A stretch of 64,000 nt of DNA from Acidimicrobiales bacterium (GCA_033344915.1 JAWPML010000001.1:2228369-2292368), one strand, 5' to 3'. Positions 43,124 through 53,400 are shown, counted from the stretch's first letter. Numbers and translations are program-made. Notes: generated from the letters alone by a model not told the origin.

Positions 43124-45840
43124 GGGGCGGGCAGGCGGTCGACGAGGTCGATCCGGTCGGGGGTCTTGTCGGGCCCGAGCGTCTCGTGCAGGCGCGTTCG
43201 GAGATCGGCGACGAGGTACTCCCGGCCGGCATCGGGAATCGCGACGACCAGGGCTCGCAGCTCGCCCCGCTCCGCCGTCGTCGCCACCGTGCAGGAGGCG
43301 ACGCCCGGGTGGGCGCGGATCGCGTTCTCGATCTCCGCACCCGAGACCCGCTCGCCGACGCGATTGTTCAACAGTGCGTCGTTGCGCCCGAGTAGGCGGA
43401 CCGTTCCCCGCTCGTCGACGACACCCTGGTCGCCGGTGTGGATCCACCCGTCGTGACGAGCCATCACTGCATCGCCCACATAGCGGCCGGCGATGCCTGG
43501 CCCACTGACCCGGATCTCCCCCACCTCGCCGACCGCGGCGCGCCGACCGTCGACATGCACCTCGACCACCGCGCCGAGCGCCCGCCCGAGCGACCCGTCC
43601 GCTTCGGCATGGGGCAGGCTGCCCGCGCAGAACCCGCCGGTCTCGGTGAGGCCGTAATAGTCACCCACCCGGACGCCGGTCGAGCGTTCGAACCGGGCGG
43701 CCCGGGCCGGGTCGAGAGGCGAGCCGGTGCTGAGGAGCAGGCGAAGGGCGCCGAGCGGCCGGGACGCGGGCAGGCGGTCGGCCTGGGTCTCGATTGCCGA
43801 GACGAAGCTGGGCCCGGCGGTGAGCACGGACACGCCGGTGCGGCGGACGCACTCCGCCGCACCGAGGCCGTGCTGGGCGTCCGGGCCGGGGACGACCACG
43901 CTCGCGCCCGCCCGGAGCGCGACGAGCGACGGGTTGCGCAGACCGGACATCGTGTGGAAACCGCTCAGCGACATCAGGGTGTCGTCGTGACGCAGGCCGG
44001 CGAAGTCGGCGACGCCGGCCGACGTGTGCATCAGCGAGCGCATCGTCAGTTCGACGCCCTTCGGCTCGCCGGTGGTGCCCGACGTGAAGAGGACCGCGGC
44101 CGCGACGTCCGGACCTTGGTCCGCCCCGGGGGGCGGCGGGGCATCGAGAAACGGTTCGACGACGACGGCGAAGTGCTCCTCGGCCAGCTCGGCCTCCAGG
44201 TCGACCGGGTCGAACACGACGACGGCGTCGTCCCGGAAGCGGTGGCGATGCCGGTCGTCGACGAACACGGCCTTCGGGGTGATCTCGCACCGAATGGCCT
44301 GGACCGCGGCCGGCGTCGATCTCGTCGGCAACGGGACGACGACGAGCCCCGCCCGCCAGGCCGCCCAGATCGTCATCAGGTACTCGGGATGCGGCTCGGC
44401 CATCAGCGCGATCGCGTCGCCTTCGACGAGTCCGCGATCCGCGAACCAGCCCCGCAGGCCGTCGGTGACGACGGCGACGTCCTCCACGGTGAAGATGCTC
44501 CCGTCGTCTGCAGCCAGCAGCGCGCCGTCGCCGTAGCGAGCCGGAAGGACGTCCCAGAGCGCGGCGAAGTCGTCGCCTTCCGGCCGGAGGTCCACGTAGG
44601 TCCGCTGCGACGCCGCCGTGGCCGGCGCCACCTCCGCGACCACGGCGAGCCCCCGGTCCACGAGGTCGGCGACCGGTTCGCGGAGGCCCTCGACCGTTGC
44701 ATCGAGCCGGTCGGCGATCTGGCCGAGCGTGAGCCCGGCCCGGGCGTGGACCACCAGCTGCAGCTGCCGACTGGTGAGATCCGGGGCGAGCCCGATCCGG
44801 TCGACACAGACCGCGTGCCGGGCCGTCATGTACTCGACGACGCTTCCGGGGCGGGCGTCGTCGACGGAGACAGCGCCGCCGGTCAGGTCGATGTCCACGA
44901 GGGGGTTGACGAAGAGTGTGGCGCTCGACGAGTCGATCGGGAGCGGCGGCGCCGCCAGCGTGCGGCCCTCCCAGGCCTCGTCGGCGATGAGGACGAGACC
45001 GTTGTAGTGCTCGGTGTCACGTTCGTCGCGGACGGCGAACGACGCACGTTCGGTGTAGGCACGGGCCTCGCTCATCACCCATGCCCGCCGCCGGTCACCC
45101 GCGAGCCGTGCGTCGAGGAACTCGCCCCACTCCCGACCGTGCCGCTGGGTGCAGCCGCGCTCGAACCACGGGTCCGGTTCGCTGTTCGTGAGATGGATGT
45201 GGGGGAAGACGACGACCGCGTCGGCGTCGCCCACCCGCAGGACCTCGTCCAGCAACGCCGCCTCCGGGTAGCGATGCAGCGTGTCGAGGCCGTGCACGAC
45301 CCGGAACGAATCGTCGACGAAGGGCAGCGGGTCGCCGGGGTGGGCGAACGCGAGCGTCAGGTTGTCCGGGCGGCCAGCCGACGGGAGCGCCTCCAGGAAC
45401 CCGCCGTAGCCGAGCTGGTCTGTGTCGCCCTCCCAGATCGAGACGACCTCGACGTCGGGGAACAAGCCGGCGAGCCACGCTCCCGTCCAGCCCGTCCGGT
45501 TCCACAGATCGAGGATGCGACCACCGCCGATCAGCGCCTCCTCCAGGATCGGCAGGAGCGGTTCGAGCGCGCGGCTCGATTCGTTGAACGGACGGAACCA
45601 CGCGTACGGCTCCCGATGCCCCCGGCGCCGCCGCGCCTCGGACAGCGCCACGAACCCCTCCCGGAAGCGGGGAGCGTCGTCCGTCGCGAACGCCACCGGG
45701 TCGCGACCGCGTTCACCGAAGAACGCGATGCCGTCCACGACCGGGACGGCCGAGCGGCAGCGCTCGCACCAGAGGCCGCCGCCGACCTCCGCCAACCGGC
45801 CCCGACACGTCGGGCACGCGCCACACCCCGAACCCCACAC
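43120..45840 (-). CDS. Zinc-ribbon / methyltransferase-like / AMP-ligase fusion protein
   Basis: This 906-residue protein has four parts. Residues 6-30 form a Trm112-like zinc ribbon (CPTC, CERC). Residues about 75-290 look like a Rossmann methyltransferase, but motif I reads ILDLWNRTGWTG instead of D-x-G-x-G. A helical segment with a helix-turn-helix look (LTLGQIADRLDATVEGL) follows. The last 450 residues are an ANL ligase (VLFTSGTTGEPKG, YYGLTETGG, HTGDQG), which stops at DRLPAP, just where the catalytic-lysine motif should begin. GTG 45840 is the only suitable start before the zinc ribbon and lacks a clear ribosome site. It is the first gene of the Dlt-like operon. Confidence 0.8.
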   Translation of the reverse strand: MWGSGCGACPTCRGRLAEVGGGLWCERCRSAVPVVDGIAFFGERGRDPVAFATDDAPRFREGFVALSEARRRRGHREPYAWFRPFNESSRALEPLLPILEEALIGGGRILDLWNRTGWTGAWLAGLFPDVEVVSIWEGDTDQLGYGGFLEALPSAGRPDNLTLAFAHPGDPLPFVDDSFRVVHGLDTLHRYPEAALLDEVLRVGDADAVVVFPHIHLTNSEPDPWFERGCTQRHGREWGEFLDARLAGDRRRAWVMSEARAYTERASFAVRDERDTEHYNGLVLIADEAWEGRTLAAPPLPIDSSSATLFVNPLVDIDLTGGAVSVDDARPGSVVEYMTARHAVCVDRIGLAPDLTSRQLQLVVHARAGLTLGQIADRLDATVEGLREPVADLVDRGLAVVAEVAPATAASQRTYVDLRPEGDDFAALWDVLPARYGDGALLAADDGSIFTVEDVAVVTDGLRGWFADRGLVEGDAIALMAEPHPEYLMTIWAAWRAGLVVVPLPTRSTPAAVQAIRCEITPKAVFVDDRHRHRFRDDAVVVFDPVDLEAELAEEHFAVVVEPFLDAPPPPGADQGPDVAAAVLFTSGTTGEPKGVELTMRSLMHTSAGVADFAGLRHDDTLMSLSGFHTMSGLRNPSLVALRAGASVVVPGPDAQHGLGAAECVRRTGVSVLTAGPSFVSAIETQADRLPASRPLGALRLLLSTGSPLDPARAARFERSTGVRVGDYYGLTETGGFCAGSLPHAEADGSLGRALGAVVEVHVDGRRAAVGEVGEIRVSGPGIAGRYVGDAVMARHDGWIHTGDQGVVDERGTVRLLGRNDALLNNRVGERVSGAEIENAIRAHPGVASCTVATTAERGELRALVVAIPDAGREYLVADLRTRLHETLGPDKTPDRIDLVDRLPAP

Positions 45841-45883
45841 GGGGACGAATCTAGGGGATCGGCGCGGACGTCCTGTCACCGGG

Positions 45884-48328
45884 TCACATCTTCGGACGCT
45901 CGTTCCCGGGGTCGTACCACGAGCCGATGCCGCAGGAGACGGGAACCCGGGCACCGGCGATGTTGGTCTCCCATGTGCCGGCCGCGATCCACTCCTTGGT
46001 GATCGCCTCGTCGTGTTCGACATAGCCCATCGCGCAGCAGCGACCCTGGGTCGCGCTCCACATCGACGACGACGTGCGACCGACGACAAGACCGTCGCGG
46101 TAGAGCGGTTCGTCGTGATACGTGAGCAACTCCGGATCCTCGATCCGGAACTGGAGGAGCCGCTTCGTCCGCGGCGCGGCCCGCTGGGCGTCGAGCGCGG
46201 CACGGCCGACGAAGTCGACGGGCTTGTCCCAGGCGACCGCGAAGCCGAGACCGGCCTCGAGCGGGGTGTCCTCGTCCGTGATGTCGTGGCCCCAGTGCCG
46301 CATGCCGGCCTCGAGGCGCAGGGCGTTCATGGCGTGGTAGCCCGCGTGGACGAGGCCGTGGCTCCTGCCGGCTTCCACGACCGCGTCATAGACCGCGACC
46401 GCGTCCGCATTCGCCACGTAGAGCTCCCAACCGAGCTCGCCGACATAGCTCATCCGCAGGGCGAGCACGTCGGCCCCGGCGATGTCGATGGACTGACCCG
46501 TGCCGAACGCGAAGCCGTCGTTCGACAGGTCGGCGCGGGTGAGCTCGGCCAGGAGCGCACGGGAGTTCGGCCCCATCACGCCGAGCACGGCCTGGTCGTG
46601 GGTGACGTTCGCGAGGGTGACGTCCCGGCCGACGGCCGCCCGCCGCAACCATGCCCAGTCGCGGGTCTCGCTCGCCGCCGCGGTCACGACGAAGAACCGA
46701 TCCTCGCCGAGCCGGTTCACCGTGAGGTCGGCCTCGATACCGCCGCGGTCATTGCACCATTGCGTGTACACGGCCCGGCCGAGAGGGGCGTCGATGTCGG
46801 CGACGCTGATCCGGTTCAGCACCTCGAGCGCGTCGGGCCCCTCCACGGTGAACTTCGCGAACGAGGTCTGGTCGAACAGACCGACCGTCTCCCGCACGCC
46901 GAGGCACTCCCGGACCATGTTGTCGTGCCAGTTCTGCTTGCCGTACGAGTACGTGTACTCACGGGTCTGGCCGGGGTTGGCGTACCAGTTCGGACGCTCC
47001 CAGCCCGCGAGCTCGCCGAAGACGGCGCCGGCCCCCTCGATCCGCTCGTGCAGGGGCGACAGCCGGATGCCCCGCGCACTCTCGTACTGGCGGAACGGCC
47101 AGTGCATCGCGTAGAGCAGGCCGAGGCTCTCGGAGACACGGTCCCGGAGGTACGCCTCGTCCGCCTGGAACGGCTGCGCCCGGCGGATGTCGACCGAGTT
47201 GAGATCCATGGGCGGGTGCGCGTCGGCGATCCAGTCCGCGAGCGCCCAACCGACCCCACCGGCGGACTGGATGCCGACCGAGTTGAAGCCGGCGGCCACG
47301 TAGCAGTTGTCGACCTCGGGGGCTTCGCCCAGGTAGTAGACGCCGTCCGGGGTGAACGCCTCCGGTCCGTTGAAGAAGAGCTGGAGTCCGCACTCCCCGA
47401 GCGCGGGGACCCGATGGATCGCCCGCTCGAAGATCGGGCCGATGTGCTCCCAGTCCTCCGGCAGGCTCTGGAACGAGAAGTCGCGCGGGATCCGGTCCAT
47501 CCGCCAGACCTTCCCCCGCGGCTCGAAGAAGCCGGCCATGATCTTGCCGGTCTCCTCCTTGAAGTACGTGTGGTTGCCGGGGTCACGCAGGGTCGGCGTG
47601 CCGATCACCATGCCCTCGACCGGTTCGGTGACGATGTAGAAGTGCTCGCACGCCTGGAGCGGCACGTTGACCCCGATCTGCGCGGCGAGGTGGCGGGTCC
47701 ACATGCCGGTCGCCAGCACCACGATCTCCGCTCCGATCGCGCCCTGCTCAGTGATCACGCCGGTCACCCGCCCGTTGCGCGCCGTGAGATCGGTGACGGC
47801 GACGTTCTCGATGATCGTCGCGCCGCGGGACTTCGCGCCCTTGGCGAGCGCCATGGTGGTGTCGACGGGCGACGTCTGCCCGTCGCGCGGGATGTAGAGC
47901 GCGCCGACCAGGTCGTCGGTACGCATCAACGGCCAGCGCTCGCTCGCCTCGTCGAGGTCGATGACGCGGGTCTCCACACCGACACCCTCCGCCATCGTGG
48001 CCCCACGCAGGATCTCCTCCCAGCGCTCCTGGTTGTCCGCCACCGACAGTGAGCCGGGCGTGCGGTAGCCGGTCGCCTGGCCCGTCTCGTCCTCGAGCTC
48101 CTCGAACAGGCGGGCCGAGTAGGTGGCCAGCTTCGTGAGCGAATGCGTCGACTTGAGCTGGGACACGAGCCCTGCCGCATGCCAGGTGGTGCCGCAGGTG
48201 AGCGTTCCCTGCTCGAGCACGACCACGTCGGTGATGTCGCGCCGGGTCAGGTGGTAGGCGATGCTCGCGCCCACGATCCCGCCGCCGACCACGACAACCT
48301 GCGCGCGCTCCGGGACGATGGGTGGCAT
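45884..48328 (-). CDS. Dimethylglycine/sarcosine dehydrogenase-like flavoprotein (copy B)
   Basis: This 814-residue protein has the same three-domain layout as copy A: FAD domain (VVVVGGGIVGASIAYHL), covalent-FAD histidine in TTWHAAGL, middle FAO domain, and GcvT-like domain (VGLFDQTSFAKFTV, SYVGELGWELYV). The probable substrate is an N-methylated amine, with the carbon going to folate. The two copies differ clearly in sequence, so they are old paralogs with possibly different substrates. Copy B lies just upstream of the Dlt-like operon (43 bases to its first start), so read-through is possible. It is divergent from the kinase-like gene at 48395. Confidence 0.87.
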   Translation of the reverse strand: MPPIVPERAQVVVVGGGIVGASIAYHLTRRDITDVVVLEQGTLTCGTTWHAAGLVSQLKSTHSLTKLATYSARLFEELEDETGQATGYRTPGSLSVADNQERWEEILRGATMAEGVGVETRVIDLDEASERWPLMRTDDLVGALYIPRDGQTSPVDTTMALAKGAKSRGATIIENVAVTDLTARNGRVTGVITEQGAIGAEIVVLATGMWTRHLAAQIGVNVPLQACEHFYIVTEPVEGMVIGTPTLRDPGNHTYFKEETGKIMAGFFEPRGKVWRMDRIPRDFSFQSLPEDWEHIGPIFERAIHRVPALGECGLQLFFNGPEAFTPDGVYYLGEAPEVDNCYVAAGFNSVGIQSAGGVGWALADWIADAHPPMDLNSVDIRRAQPFQADEAYLRDRVSESLGLLYAMHWPFRQYESARGIRLSPLHERIEGAGAVFGELAGWERPNWYANPGQTREYTYSYGKQNWHDNMVRECLGVRETVGLFDQTSFAKFTVEGPDALEVLNRISVADIDAPLGRAVYTQWCNDRGGIEADLTVNRLGEDRFFVVTAAASETRDWAWLRRAAVGRDVTLANVTHDQAVLGVMGPNSRALLAELTRADLSNDGFAFGTGQSIDIAGADVLALRMSYVGELGWELYVANADAVAVYDAVVEAGRSHGLVHAGYHAMNALRLEAGMRHWGHDITDEDTPLEAGLGFAVAWDKPVDFVGRAALDAQRAAPRTKRLLQFRIEDPELLTYHDEPLYRDGLVVGRTSSSMWSATQGRCCAMGYVEHDEAITKEWIAAGTWETNIAGARVPVSCGIGSWYDPGNERPKM

Positions 48329-48394
48329 CGGCCGGAGGCTAGACCGTCGCTTGCAATTCGGACACTGATCCGGGCGTGTCGTATCTTGCGCTCG

Positions 48395-49543
48395 ATGAGT
48401 GACGACACCACGGCCGAAGACGACGTCAGCAGCGCCCCGAAGTTCCACACGGATCGCAGCCACTACGGCCCCGCCTTCGAGGCGTGGTTCGCGAGCCGGC
48501 ATCCGGAGCGCACCGACATCACCGTCACCGAGATCGACATCCCGGTCTCCACCGGCTTCTCGAACGAGACGGTGTTCGTCGACCTCGCGTGGACCGAAGT
48601 GGGCGAGTCCCGCACCGACAAGTACGTCGCCCGCATCGAGCCGACCGGCGGTGCGCTCTTCCCCGCCCAGACGGACCAGTGCGGTGTGTCCGTGGAGGTT
48701 CAGTACCGAGCGATGCAGACGGTCGGGGCCCACTGCGACGCCCCGGTGCCGGAGCTGCTCGGCTACGAGGCCGATCCGTCCGTCCTCGGGCAGCCGTTCT
48801 TCGTGATGGGCTTCACCGAAGGCCGCGTCCCGTCCGACACGCCGCGCTATTCCGAGGAGGGCTTCCTCGTCGACGAGGCGACCCCCGAGGACCGCACCCG
48901 CATGGTGACCACCGGTCTGCGGGCCATGGGGCAGATCCACAACATCGACTGGCGCACGGCCGACCTCGACTGGCTCGACACGAGCGGCACCGGCGAGCCG
49001 TCCACCAAGGTCCAGCTCGACCTCTACCGGGCTTCCACGCTCGCCGAACTCGACGGGCGGCCCCACCCGGTGCTCGACGCGGCGTTCGACTGGCTGTACG
49101 AGCACGATCCGCACGACGATCGCATCGGCCTCAGCTGGGGCGACTCCCGCCTCGGCAACATCCTGTGGCAGGACTACACCCCGGCCGCCGTCGTCGACTG
49201 GGAAGCGTGCGCGCTCTCCCCCACCGAGGCCGACGTCGGTTGGTGGCTGATGTTCGACCGCATGTCGTTCGACGAGCCGGGGAACCCCCGCATGGAGGGC
49301 TTCCCCACCCGCGAGGAGATGGTCGAGATCTACGAGCGGGAGTCCGGGCGCGAGGTCCGCGACCCCCACTACTGGGAGGTTTTCGCCACGATGCGGTTCT
49401 GTGCGATCTTCATCGGGCTCGCCGACCGGATGGTCGCCAACGGCCTCGTTCCCGCCGAGATGAACATGGCCATCGCGAACATGGTGACCCAGTCACTCGC
49501 CACCCACCTCGACATCGAGAACCCCACCCCCAGCGCCTTCTGA
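48395..49543 (+). CDS. Phosphotransferase family protein (APH fold, ACAD10/choline kinase-like)
   Basis: This 382-residue protein has the aminoglycoside-phosphotransferase fold. The catalytic loop is GLSWGDSRLGNILW, with Asp and Asn present and Ser in place of the first His as is common in this group. The metal loop is AAVVDWEACALSP. This subgroup is widespread in Actinobacteria next to acyl-CoA or LLM-type genes; substrates are hydroxyacyl or other small alcohols. ATG 48395 is a short distance from the divergent flavoprotein. The stop precedes a 14-bp inverted repeat shared with the convergent LLM gene. Confidence 0.82.
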   Translation: MSDDTTAEDDVSSAPKFHTDRSHYGPAFEAWFASRHPERTDITVTEIDIPVSTGFSNETVFVDLAWTEVGESRTDKYVARIEPTGGALFPAQTDQCGVSVEVQYRAMQTVGAHCDAPVPELLGYEADPSVLGQPFFVMGFTEGRVPSDTPRYSEEGFLVDEATPEDRTRMVTTGLRAMGQIHNIDWRTADLDWLDTSGTGEPSTKVQLDLYRASTLAELDGRPHPVLDAAFDWLYEHDPHDDRIGLSWGDSRLGNILWQDYTPAAVVDWEACALSPTEADVGWWLMFDRMSFDEPGNPRMEGFPTREEMVEIYERESGREVRDPHYWEVFATMRFCAIFIGLADRMVANGLVPAEMNMAIANMVTQSLATHLDIENPTPSAF

Positions 49544-49555
49544 CCCGACCCCACG

Positions 49556-49606
49556 CGTTCTGGGTGAACGGGGGCGCGGATTCCAGCCCTATGTTCACCC
49601 AGAACG
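49556..49606. terminator. 14-bp perfect inverted repeat between convergent genes
   Basis: CGTTCTGGGTGAAC (49556-49569) pairs exactly with GTTCACCCAGAACG (49593-49606) around a 23-base loop. It lies between the stop of the kinase-like gene and the stop of the LLM gene, 12 and 4 bases from them. A bidirectional terminator is the simplest reading. No U-rich tail is seen on either strand. Confidence 0.6.
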
Positions 49607-49610
49607 GGGA

Positions 49611-50453
49611 TCAGGACGAGGTTTCGATGACCGCGGCGTAGTCGTCGAGCAGGGGGAGCAACACGTCCTCGCCGGCCGGCGGGAGCCCGAAGATGAACCG
49701 CGAGACGCCGGCGGCTTCGTGGGTCTCGACGACCGCCGGGTCGGGCGGCGCGGCGTAGAGCGACAGCTCGATCTCGGCGACGTCGCGTCCGTTCTTCTCG
49801 CATTCGGTGGCGAGAACATCGAGCTCGTCGAGCATCGAGCCGCGGCCGTGGATCGGCATCCAGCCGTTGCCGTAGCGGGCCGCGCGGCGCGGCCCCGACG
49901 GGGACCCGCCACCGACATGGATCGGCGGATGCGGCGTCTGCACCGGCTTGGGCTTCGACCAGATCGGATCGAAGTCGACGAGCTCGCCGTGGTACTCGGC
50001 CGGGTCGTCGGCCCAGATGGCCTTCATCGCTTCGATGCGTTCGCGCATCAGCTTCCAGCGGGTCGAGAAGTCGCCGCCGTGGTTCTCCATCTCCTCGGCA
50101 TTCCAACCGCCGCCGACACCGAGGATGAACCGGCCACCCGACACCTGATCGAGTGAGGCGACCTGCTTGGCCAGCGTGATCGGATGGTGCTGGGGCACGA
50201 GGGTGATCCCGGTGGCGACCTTCAGGGTGGTCGTCGCCGTCGCCGCCGCGGTGAGGGCGACGAACGGGTCCATCGTCTCGTAGTACATCTGAGGCAGTTC
50301 GGCGCCGCCGGGCCACGGACTCTTCCGGCTCGCGGGAATGTGGGTGTGCTCCGCGACCCACAGCGACTCGAAGCCGCGTTCCTCGAGCGCCCGCCCGAGA
50401 TCGGCCGGATGCATGGCATCCGCGGTCGGGAAGATCGTCGCGCCGAAGTGCAT
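49611..50453 (-). CDS. LLM-class F420-dependent oxidoreductase
   Basis: This 280-residue TIM-barrel protein matches the luciferase-like F420 group: an N-terminal FGATIFPTAD, GFESLWVAEHTHIP, LKVATGITLVPQHHP, the conserved FILGVGGGWNAEEMENHG and IHVGGGSPSGPRRAARYGNG. Actinobacteria use such enzymes with coenzyme F420 to reduce or oxidise many metabolites. No F420 synthesis gene lies here. The gene starts 4 bases after the smc stop and reads in the same direction, so it may be the tail of the smc operon. Confidence 0.88.
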   Translation of the reverse strand: MHFGATIFPTADAMHPADLGRALEERGFESLWVAEHTHIPASRKSPWPGGAELPQMYYETMDPFVALTAAATATTTLKVATGITLVPQHHPITLAKQVASLDQVSGGRFILGVGGGWNAEEMENHGGDFSTRWKLMRERIEAMKAIWADDPAEYHGELVDFDPIWSKPKPVQTPHPPIHVGGGSPSGPRRAARYGNGWMPIHGRGSMLDELDVLATECEKNGRDVAEIELSLYAAPPDPAVVETHEAAGVSRFIFGLPPAGEDVLLPLLDDYAAVIETSS

Positions 50454-50457
50454 CGGA

Positions 50458-53400
50458 TCAGGCTACGTCAGCGGTGGCGCTCACGACCTTCTCGCTCACG
50501 ACCCGGCTGGATCCCCCCGGCTTCATCGACACGCCGTAGAGACAGTCGGCCGCTTCCATGGTGCGCTTCTGGTGACTCACGAGCAGCAGCTGGGCGTCGG
50601 CCCGGAACTCCTCGACCAGCGACAGGAACCGGTGGAGGTTCACATCGTCGAGCGCGGCCTCGACCTCGTCCATCACGTAGAACGGCGAGGGCCGACTGCG
50701 GAACACAGCGAAGAGGAACGCCAGTGCGGTCAGGGTGCGCTCGCCGCCGCTCAGCAGCGAGAGCTTGCGCACATTCTTGCCGGACGGACGGGCGCTGATC
50801 TCGATCCCGGTGTTGAGCAGATCGTCCGGGGTCGTGAGGGCGATCGAACCCTGGCCGCCGGGGAACAACGTCTCGAAGAGATGCTGGAAGTTCACCGCGA
50901 CGTCGGCGAACGCAGAGGCGAACACCGTGACGATCTCCTCGTCGATGGAGGCGATCACCTTGCTGAGCTCGCGGCGGGTGCCGCGGATGTCGTCGAGCTG
51001 CCCCTGGAGGAAGGTGTGACGCTCCTGGAGCGCCTGATACTCCTCGAGCGCGAGGGGGTTGACGGGGCCCATGATCTCCAGCTCGGACTCCAGCTGGGCG
51101 GCCCGCGCCGCGGCCTCGACGCCCTCGTCCAGGGGCGGACAGGGGGCCGACACGGCAACGTCGGGCGCCAGATCGTGCTCCTCGCGCAGGCGGTCGACGG
51201 CGACCTGCAGCTTCGTGCGCAGCTCGGCCTCCTCCACCTCGGCCCGGGCCGATTGCACCCGGAGGTTCTCGAGCTGCTTCTCGGCCTCGGCCCGCGACCG
51301 ACGGAGATCGTCGAGGCGGCGGGTGACCTGCTGGGCCGCCTCGGACTGCTGACGACGGCGGTCGCGCACGTCCTCCAGCCGTTCGTCCACCACGGCCGAT
51401 CGAACGGCGACGGAGGCGGCGAGTTGCTCGAGGACGAGGGCCTTGCGTTCGAGGTTCTCCCGCTGCTCACCGGCCTCGGCCCGCTCGACGGCGTCACGCT
51501 CGAGCCGTTCGTCGATCTCGGCGAGGCGAGCGGTGAGGAACGTACGACGCTCCTCGAGCCCGGCGGCACGGACCTCGATGTCGGTGCGCAACGACCCGAC
51601 CTCGGCGGCGCGGGCCTCGATGTCGGACCGGTCTGCGGCAAGGCGGCGACCCTTCTCGAGCGACTCCGTCTCGTCCGCCTCGAGCAGCGGCAGGCTCGTC
51701 TCGAGCTCGTCGACCCGACTGGACTCGCGTTCGACGCGGGCGGCGAGTTCGTCGAAGCGGCCCTGGAGCGCGTCGGCCTCGGTGGCCACGTCACGGCGGT
51801 CGGCCTCGATGCGCTGGAGCGCGTCGGCGGCGGCGGTGAGGCCGCCGTCGATGCCGTCGAGGCGCGCCGCGAGCTCAGCGGCGGCCCGGCGACGCCCGTC
51901 GAGCGCCTCGCGCGCGGCCGACACGTCGCGGTCACGGGACTCGCAGATGGCCTGGGTGGCGGCCGAACGCTCCTCTGCCTCGGTCAGCGCTGCGCCGGTG
52001 GCGCCGGAGGCCCCGGTGCCGAGACGCCATCCATCGGGACCGAACCGATCGCCGTCGCGGGTGACCACGGTGCGACCCGGATCGGCGACGACCGCATCCG
52101 CCGCCGCCCGCCAGTCGCCGTCGACGACGCCGACATGGCCGATGAGCGCGTCGAGCAGGGCATCGACACCGGGCTGGGTCCCTCGGACCCGAGCACGGAT
52201 GGTGTCCCCTCCGGCGGTGGCCGTCCGCGGCTCGGCCCCGAGAGCCAGCACCGCGCCGGTCGAGTCACCGGCGCTCAGCAGATCCAGCGCCGCCCGGGCG
52301 GTCTGCGGATCCCGCACGACGACCGCGCCGAGCGCGTCGCCGATCGCCGATTCGAACGCCTGTTCCCAGCCGCCGTCGACCTCGACGAGATCGAGCACCG
52401 TGCCGAGCACGCCGTCGACATCGGTGAGCTGCGCCGCGCCGGCCGCGTCGCGCGCTTCGTCGAGGGCCAGGGCGAGCGCCTCGGCGCGCGCGGACCAACG
52501 ATGGTGGTCCGCTTCGGCATCCGCTTGCGCGGCCTGGGCGGCCGCCAGCTCGTCCTCCGCCGAGAGTCGCGCCGACTCAGCGGCTTCGAGCGCCGCGACC
52601 AGCGGCTCCTCTTCGTCCTGGAGCGCGCCGAGCTCGCTGCGACGCTGTGCGGCGTCGCGCTCGAGCGCGGTGCGCCGCTCGTCCAGCTCGGTGAGCCGAG
52701 CCTGGAGACGGTCGACTTCGCTGCTGCCCCGCTCGATCGACGCCTTGAGGGCGCCGAGCTCGCCGCGCACCTCGGCGGCCTGCCCGCTGGGCACCGGCAC
52801 GCCGTCGCCCCACTCCTCCTGGAAGCGCTCACGATCGGCGGCCAACCGACGTTCGGTTTCGGCGAGCCGGGCCGTGTCCGGCGCCAGGGCCGCGAGCTCT
52901 GCCTCGACCCGACCGAGGTCATCACGCGACCGCGCGGCCTCGGCTTCGAGGTTGGCGATGACGCCGCGATCCGTGAACGCGGCGCGCTCGCGATCGACAC
53001 CACGCCGTCGTTCCGCGATCACCGCCGACAAGCCCCGCGCCCGCTCGCGCATCGACTCGAGGCGGACGAGGGTGTCACCCAGATCATCGCCGCCGTGTTC
53101 GGCGAGCTGCTGCTCGTCGGCCGACACCGCCGCGCTCAGGCGAGCGAGCTCGGCCTTGGTGGTGCCCTCGCGCTCGCCACGGGTGCTGCGCAGCTCGCTG
53201 ACCGTCTGGAGCCTGACCCGCAGGTCGTCGATCTCACGACCCGCGAGATGGATGCGCAGTGCAGTGAGTTCGCCCACCAGATCGCCGTGGCGGCGCGCCG
53301 CCTCGGCCTGCTTTTCGAGGGGGCGCAGCTGACGCCGGACTTCGCGCATGAGGTCCTTCACGCGGGTGAGATCCGCGTCGCTCGCGGTGAGACGCCGTTC

